8,304 nt of DNA from Bacteriovoracaceae bacterium UBA7695 (GTDB taxonomy: Bacteria > Bdellovibrionota > Bacteriovoracia > Bacteriovoracales > Bacteriovoracaceae): positions 25,067 to 33,370 of the forward strand of contig DLGL01000103.1 in assembly GCA_002482685.1 (NCBI GenBank), given 5' to 3'. Positions 4,379 to 8,304 of this stretch are shown one piece after another. How positions within the stretch are numbered: the stretch's first letter is position 1; every line of letters starts with the position of its first letter. The notes under the pieces were generated by a model. The model saw nothing but the letters and a program-made list of their open reading frames with translations, made no database searches and was not told where the DNA came from. The translations under genes were made by a program, and so were the position numbers.

Positions 4379-6159
4379 AATTAAAAGATCATGAAGAAAA
4401 GCGCTTCTACTTCAGGCCCTTTGGACTTAAATCATTAAAGGGCCAGGAGTGGGAAGGAGCTTCAAAAGATGTGAAGTGGCTTCTGCCGTGGATTAAACCC
4501 TATACCCGACAGGGCCTAGTGGCGCTGGTTTTATTTATCATTGCCACCACCATCGCCGTTGCCGTCCCAAGAATTGTAGCCTTTATTGTAGATGAGGTTC
4601 TGATCTCTAAAAATTACCCTTTCACTCATATGGCAGGGATTTTGGGTGTCCTGGTTGTGCTAAAAATTCTCTCAGATATTACTTTTAAATGGAAGATTAC
4701 TAAAATCGGCCAGAGCATAACCAAAGAGCTTAGAGAAGATGTGTTCAATCAACTCGGACGTTTTCCACTGGCCTTCTTTGACAAAAACTCCTCAGGTCGG
4801 GTGATCTCTCGCTGTGTGAACGATGTAACGAACCTCTCCACATTTTTTACCGCCAACTTTTTTTCTCTCGTGAGTGATATTGCTGTGATCTCGGGCTCTG
4901 TCATTTTCTTATTTACACTCTCTTTTAAAGCGGGACTTCTGGTTCTCATTGCTCTAATCCCGATGGTTATTTTTATGCTCAACGTTTCCATGGCCCAGGT
5001 GGTATGGGGCCGGGAACAGAGAAATATTCTCTCAAGACTCTCATCTCATACAGCAGATTCCATGAATAACCTGGCCGTGCTTCATTCTCAAACCTTCTCT
5101 GGCAAGTGGGCCCGGCGCCACGAGGGCCTTCAGACACTTTTTTCTAATACAGTTTTCAGAAATATTCTTGTTTGGGGAAGTTTTTCTTCAACTCATGTTT
5201 TAGTCATGGGACTCACTTATGCTATGGTTATCATTTTAGGGGCCCATCAGTTAAAGACTGGTGACATAACTTTGGGAAAAATGATCGGATCTTTTACCTA
5301 TGTGGGACTGATCTTTGGACCGTTTCTGGATATCTCGGAAAAATTAAACGTTCTTCTTAATGCTCTGGGATCTGTTCAGAGACTTAAGACAATTCTTGCC
5401 GCCAAACCTGAAGCCAACGAATCTGTGCCAGATTCACAAGATCAAAATATGCCTAAAGGACCTATCACTTTCAAAAATATTTCTTTTGGCTACAGATCTG
5501 ACACCCATCTCTTTAAAGATTTTGATTTAGAACTTCCCGAAGGAGAAGTTACGGCACTGGTGGGACGAACAGGATCCGGAAAAACCACACTCGCCCATCT
5601 GCTCCTCGGTCTTTACCCACTGTCAGGCGGAGAGATCCAGTGGGGCGAGGAGAATCTGAAGTCCTTCTCCCCTCAAAGACGGGCCAGGTGGATCAGTCAT
5701 GTCTCTCAGGATCTATTTCTTTTCACAGACACACTTAGGGAAAACCTGAGGCTTTGGAGAGAAGAGATTAGTGATGAACAGATCTTTGAGCGCCTGAAAC
5801 TTGTGGGTCTTATGGACAAGGTTCAAAGTCTTCCTGGCGGACTGGATATGATTGTGAGAACTGAGACTCTACCGCTTTCTCAAGGCGAGAAACAGCTTCT
5901 CCTTCTATGCCGGGCACTCCTTCAGGACCCACGCCTATTGGTCTTTGATGAGGCCACAGCAAGTCTGGATCAGTTGTCTGAAGAAGAGTGGCTTGGGCAC
6001 GTGAGTAAGCTTTTTAAAGGCAGGACAACCCTCTTCATCGCCCACAGGCTAGAGACCTTGAAGCTAGCCTCACTAGTGGTGGTGCTGGAGAACGGCAAGA
6101 TCAAGAAGACCTTTAAGAAGCCTGTCGGGGGACCGGTAACAGAAGAAGAGATTCATTAA
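4369..6159 (+). CDS. ABC exporter half-transporter, partner subunit with LSQGE signature
   Basis: This 596-residue protein overlaps the upstream ABC gene by 10 bases and starts at GTG. A 44-residue cytoplasmic N-terminus precedes six membrane helices at about 45-68, 85-104, 164-184, 187-207, 265-291 and 303-325. The coupling segment FFDKNSSGRVISR (137-149) is typical of the family. The ATPase domain (about 365-580) has an A-loop tyrosine (Tyr375), Walker A GRTGSGKT (399-406), Q-loop Gln447, Walker B LLVFDE (523-528) with the catalytic Glu528, D-loop SLD and H-loop His559. The signature is LSQGE (503-507), not LSGGQ. Paired with the upstream subunit, its own ATP site would be complete (Glu528 plus the partner's LSGGQ). 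The partner's site would be degenerate (Asp502 plus this LSQGE). It acts in the inner membrane as an exporter or flippase; the substrate is unknown. It is closest in layout to MdlB-type second subunits. Confidence 0.94.
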   Translation: MDLELKDHEEKRFYFRPFGLKSLKGQEWEGASKDVKWLLPWIKPYTRQGLVALVLFIIATTIAVAVPRIVAFIVDEVLISKNYPFTHMAGILGVLVVLKILSDITFKWKITKIGQSITKELREDVFNQLGRFPLAFFDKNSSGRVISRCVNDVTNLSTFFTANFFSLVSDIAVISGSVIFLFTLSFKAGLLVLIALIPMVIFMLNVSMAQVVWGREQRNILSRLSSHTADSMNNLAVLHSQTFSGKWARRHEGLQTLFSNTVFRNILVWGSFSSTHVLVMGLTYAMVIILGAHQLKTGDITLGKMIGSFTYVGLIFGPFLDISEKLNVLLNALGSVQRLKTILAAKPEANESVPDSQDQNMPKGPITFKNISFGYRSDTHLFKDFDLELPEGEVTALVGRTGSGKTTLAHLLLGLYPLSGGEIQWGEENLKSFSPQRRARWISHVSQDLFLFTDTLRENLRLWREEISDEQIFERLKLVGLMDKVQSLPGGLDMIVRTETLPLSQGEKQLLLLCRALLQDPRLLVFDEATASLDQLSEEEWLGHVSKLFKGRTTLFIAHRLETLKLASLVVVLENGKIKKTFKKPVGGPVTEEEIH

Positions 6160-6178
6160 TCAACACCCTGGCCTATCA

Positions 6179-6214
6179 ATCTTCATTTAATGAAGATCAA
6201 GAAATCTTCTCTTT
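6179..6214 (+). terminator. Overlapping alternative hairpins after the ABC operon
   Basis: ATCTTCAT (6179-6186) pairs perfectly with ATGAAGAT (6190-6197) across a 3-base loop. The GAAGAT within the second arm (6192-6197) also pairs with ATCTTC (6204-6209) across 6 bases, and that second hairpin is followed by TCTTT. Only one can form at a time. The stems are AT-rich, so termination would be weak; an attenuation role is possible but unproven. Confidence 0.4.
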
Positions 6215-6265
6215 AGGTCAGGTAATGAAGCGCCGATAGCGGAATACATCTTGAATGTGTTCACT

Positions 6266-6271
6266 AAGGAG
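6266..6271 (+). promoter_or_regulatory. Shine-Dalgarno AAGGAG deciding a TTG start
   Basis: AAGGAG lies 5 bases before the TTG at 6277. The downstream reading frame contains no internal ATG, so this site and the TTG are the only credible initiation point. Confidence 0.85.
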
Positions 6272-6276
6272 TTTCT

Positions 6277-6642
6277 TTGAAAGATAAAAGTACGGCCGGA
6301 ATTCTTGCATTATTTCTCGGTGGATTGGGAGCTCATAAGTTCTACTTAGACCGACCACTTCAAGGGATTATCTATTTAGTCTTTTGCTGGACTTTTATTC
6401 CCGGAATCATCGCCTTCTTTGAATCCCTCACCTATTTTTTTAACGATCAAGAATGGTTCAATAGAAAATACAACGGTAATGTTCAGCACATTCAAAACTA
6501 TCATGTCTCAACTCCTACAGCTTCCACAAGTGCCCAAGCGGTAGACGAACTTGAAAAGCTTGGATCTCTCCTTGATAAAGGCATTCTCACTCAGAGTGAG
6601 TTTGATCAGAAGAAAGAAGTTTTGCTTAAAAAGATTGCTTAA
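6277..6642 (+). CDS. TM2 domain membrane protein with C-terminal SHOCT domain
   Basis: This 121-residue protein starts at TTG. Residues 6-56 are a TM2 domain: a first membrane helix with the family motif GGLGAHKFYL (15-24), a short turn DRPLQG, and a second helix (about 31-53) with FIPGIIAFFE. After a polar linker (about 57-88) rich in Asn, Ser and Thr, residues 89-120 form a SHOCT domain (ELEKLGSLLDKGILTQSEFD followed by a Lys-rich helix). SHOCT is a short oligomerisation or scaffold module found at the ends of many membrane proteins, and TM2 proteins are small membrane proteins of poorly known function. This suggests an inner-membrane scaffold with a cytoplasmic tail. It is 117 bases after the ABC operon and separated from it by hairpins, so co-transcription is possible but not shown. 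Confidence 0.9.
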   Translation: MKDKSTAGILALFLGGLGAHKFYLDRPLQGIIYLVFCWTFIPGIIAFFESLTYFFNDQEWFNRKYNGNVQHIQNYHVSTPTASTSAQAVDELEKLGSLLDKGILTQSEFDQKKEVLLKKIA

Positions 6643-6648
6643 TTTCGT

Positions 6649-6744
6649 ATGTCCTTTAAACTCAGCTATCACTACTCTTTTGCTTCACCGCTAAGCCTTA
6701 ACCTCGCTTTGCCTATGAAGGAAAAGACGACAGTGCCATTCTGA
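6649..6744 (+). other. Short open frame in the 138-base intergenic stretch, doubtful
   Basis: An ATG at 6649 opens 31 codons ending at TGA 6742. It has no ribosome site and lies directly after the TM2-SHOCT stop. The N-terminal residues (MSFKLSYHYSFASPLSLN) faintly resemble the start of bacterial transglutaminase-like proteins, and a second frame across 6700-6768 also reads like protein. It may be a remnant of a decayed gene or chance; I would not annotate a protein here. Confidence 0.15.
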
Positions 6745-6760
6745 GTGTAGAGATTTTAAT
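6733..6760 (+). promoter_or_regulatory. Candidate promoter of the downstream multi-PAS gene
   Basis: GTGCCA (4 of 6) at 6733-6738 and TTTAAT (5 of 6) at 6755-6760 are separated by 16 bases. They would give a transcript start near 6767, just before the ribosome site. The region is AT-rich, so chance matches are likely. Confidence 0.3.
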
Positions 6761-6767
6761 ACTAGTT

Positions 6768-6773
6768 AAGAGG
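6768..6773 (+). promoter_or_regulatory. Shine-Dalgarno AAGAGG deciding a TTG start
   Basis: AAGAGG is 7 bases before the TTG at 6781, and an in-frame TAG at 6763-6765 closes the frame just upstream. The next in-frame ATG (codon 22) would cut into the first PAS domain. Confidence 0.7.
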
Positions 6774-6780
6774 TATTTCC

Positions 6781-8304
6781 TTGAAAAATCCATCAATTGA
6801 TTTAGATGAGGAACTTCATCAATTTTTTGAAGTGCCAAACTTCATGTTTGGAAAAATATCACATAATGGACAAATCCTTAGGGTGAATAGTGAATGGGTA
6901 AAAAAACTTGGATTTACAGAGAAACAAATTCTCAACACATACTGGCATGATCTTTTGCATCCCGACGATCTAGCTCATGGTCTAAAAGCTATGCAAATTC
7001 TGGAGCTACAATCCACCAATACGGTCTGTGAATGTCGCATGAGGTGCATGGATGGCACCTATACATGGTTCGCCTGGGATTTTTTGAGAAAAGGTGAAAA
7101 GATCTACTGTATAGGTAAAGAACGAAAAGAAAAGAGATACGTCACCGACGGAAATTATCTTGCAGCCATTGTGAACTCATCGAATGACGCCATCATCTCG
7201 ACAGATATCAATGGGACAATTACAAGTTGGAACGAATCCGCAGTGAACATGTTCGGGTACGTCTCGCAAGAAATAATAGGTAAACCCATAGCAACGATCA
7301 TCCCAAGAGAAAAGCATGATGAAGAAGAGATGATCGTGGCTTCAATCTTACAGGAAAAATCCATCAAACATTATGAGACCGTGAGGATGACTAAGTTTGG
7401 TGTCCGCATACCTGTCTCTCTGTCGGTCTCTCCAGTAAAGTCGGATAATGGAACAATCATCGGCAAAGCGAAAATCTTGCGTGACATCTCTGATAAAAAG
7501 ATTAACGAAGAGTATTTTCAAAAAAGTGAGATGAAGCTTCGAGGTTTTCTGAAGTCAAATATGCTCGGAATTTTCCTCTGGGCAGAAGACGGGAGTATCC
7601 CAGAAGCGAATGACCAGTTTCTGGCACTTATTGGATACACCAGAGATGACTTCAACCAAGGCAGGGTAAATTGGAGACGAATTACCCCTCCAGAATTTGC
7701 TCCACAGGATGAGGAAGCAGCTGAAGAAATTAAGTTATATGGCCAGAGCAAATCATTTAAAAAAGAGTATATCCGTAAAGACGGTTCTCGGATTCCGGTT
7801 CTCATAGGTGCGGCGACTTTGAATGACGGAACAAATAATGGAGTCTGCTATGTGGTCGACATCACGGAGTTAAGAAATGCTGAGGAAAAAATCCAGGAGA
7901 AGGAAAGAAGCTTCAAAGACTTGGCAAACTCAATGCCACAGATTGTATGGATCAACGACAATAACGGGAAAAATGAATTTCTGAACAACAGGTATTTCGA
8001 ATTTACCGGAATCAATCCTGAAAAAGTAAATGATAACCAAAGCGGAACCATCATTCATGAAGACGACAGAGAGAAAACCTATAAGTTATATGAAGAATCC
8101 CTTATAGAGAAAAAACCCTATGATAACCAACTCAGACTTTGGGACTACAAAAAGAAAGACTTCCGTTGGTTCATCAGCCGAGCTGTACCGGCATTCGATA
8201 AAAACGGAAAGATTCTCAAGTGGTATGGAACTTCAACTGATATCCACGAGCAGAAGATGCTTGAGATTGAGCAACAGAAGCTCATCTCTCTCGTTGAAAG
8301 TACT
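6781..8304 (+). CDS. Multi-PAS sensor protein with at least four PAS domains, probably a histidine kinase (C-terminus outside the window)
   Basis: The frame is open for 508 codons from TTG 6781 to the window edge. Four PAS domains follow each other. PAS1 spans about 18-115, with a HPDD motif at 60-63. PAS2 spans about 124-240: AAIVNSSNDAIISTD, SWNESAVNMFGY, ending in a PAC strand KAKILRDISDKK. PAS3 spans about 246-371: NMLGIFLWAEDG, ending YVVDITELRNAEEKI. PAS4 spans about 374-492, a PAS_3-type domain: LANSMPQIVWIND, HEDDRE at 426-431, ending WYGTSTDIHEQK. A helical linker begins at 493. There is no membrane segment or signal peptide, so it should be a cytoplasmic sensor of small molecules, redox state or light; the ligand cannot be told from this. 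The output domain is not in the window; a histidine kinase is most likely from family habit, with a cyclase or phosphodiesterase as alternatives. PAS2 is the most canonical of the four. Confidence 0.9.
   Translation, partial: MKNPSIDLDEELHQFFEVPNFMFGKISHNGQILRVNSEWVKKLGFTEKQILNTYWHDLLHPDDLAHGLKAMQILELQSTNTVCECRMRCMDGTYTWFAWDFLRKGEKIYCIGKERKEKRYVTDGNYLAAIVNSSNDAIISTDINGTITSWNESAVNMFGYVSQEIIGKPIATIIPREKHDEEEMIVASILQEKSIKHYETVRMTKFGVRIPVSLSVSPVKSDNGTIIGKAKILRDISDKKINEEYFQKSEMKLRGFLKSNMLGIFLWAEDGSIPEANDQFLALIGYTRDDFNQGRVNWRRITPPEFAPQDEEAAEEIKLYGQSKSFKKEYIRKDGSRIPVLIGAATLNDGTNNGVCYVVDITELRNAEEKIQEKERSFKDLANSMPQIVWINDNNGKNEFLNNRYFEFTGINPEKVNDNQSGTIIHEDDREKTYKLYEESLIEKKPYDNQLRLWDYKKKDFRWFISRAVPAFDKNGKILKWYGTSTDIHEQKMLEIEQQKLISLVEST

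Noticed and set aside
4749..4991. Minus-strand open frame inside the second ABC gene
   Set aside because: Antisense shadow of the coupling region and membrane helices, with no ribosome site.
7155..8054. Three minus-strand open frames opposite the second PAS gene
   Set aside because: All are antisense to continuous PAS-domain coding sequence and carry no independent signals.
1..8304. CRISPR array, insertion sequence, tRNA or attachment site
   Set aside because: No regular spaced DNA repeats, transposase motifs, terminal inverted repeats or tRNA-like cloverleaf were found on either strand by reading.

Overview
The window looks like ordinary chromosomal DNA from a Gram-negative bacterium of moderate-to-low GC content. 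Genes are tightly packed and no mobile element, tRNA, rRNA or CRISPR array is visible. A lipobox protein, a periplasmic-type signal peptide, multi-PAS sensor proteins and frequent GTG/TTG starts with AAGGAG-type ribosome sites would fit the Bdellovibrionota (for example Bacteriovorax or Peredibacter relatives). That placement is an impression from gene style, not a phylogenetic result.

Layout. Positions 1-1029 (minus) hold the N-terminal 343 codons of a multi-PAS sensor protein whose C-terminus lies outside the window. Positions 1240-1503 (plus) encode an 87-residue lipoprotein whose mature part is five 11-residue charged repeats; a hairpin follows it. Positions 1600-1890 (plus) encode an acidic orphan of 96 residues. 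It meets, tail to tail with a 4-base gap, a secreted 106-residue orphan at 1895-2215 (minus). Positions 2385-2585 (plus) encode an acidic 66-residue orphan. Positions 2618-4378 and 4369-6159 (plus) encode two overlapping ABC exporter half-transporters. Positions 6277-6642 (plus) encode a TM2-SHOCT membrane protein. Positions 6781-8304 (plus) hold the N-terminal 508 codons of a second multi-PAS sensor protein, open at the window edge.

How the genes work together. The only clear functional unit is the ABC pair. The two genes overlap by 10 bases with a strong ribosome site inside the first. Their ATPase motifs are complementary: the first has a canonical LSGGQ but Asp at the catalytic Glu position, and the second has the catalytic Glu but LSQGE in place of LSGGQ. 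This is the pattern of a heterodimeric exporter with one consensus and one degenerate ATP site. Substrate cannot be read from the sequence.

The most interesting less-explained items are the 11-residue-repeat lipoprotein, a possible Shine-Dalgarno-masking hairpin in front of the secreted orphan, two genes whose -10 boxes sit so close to the ATG that they look leaderless, and a pair of mutually exclusive hairpins after the ABC operon. I did not find a convincing undescribed multi-gene system; the two sensor proteins at the edges are known architectures, and their outputs lie outside the window.
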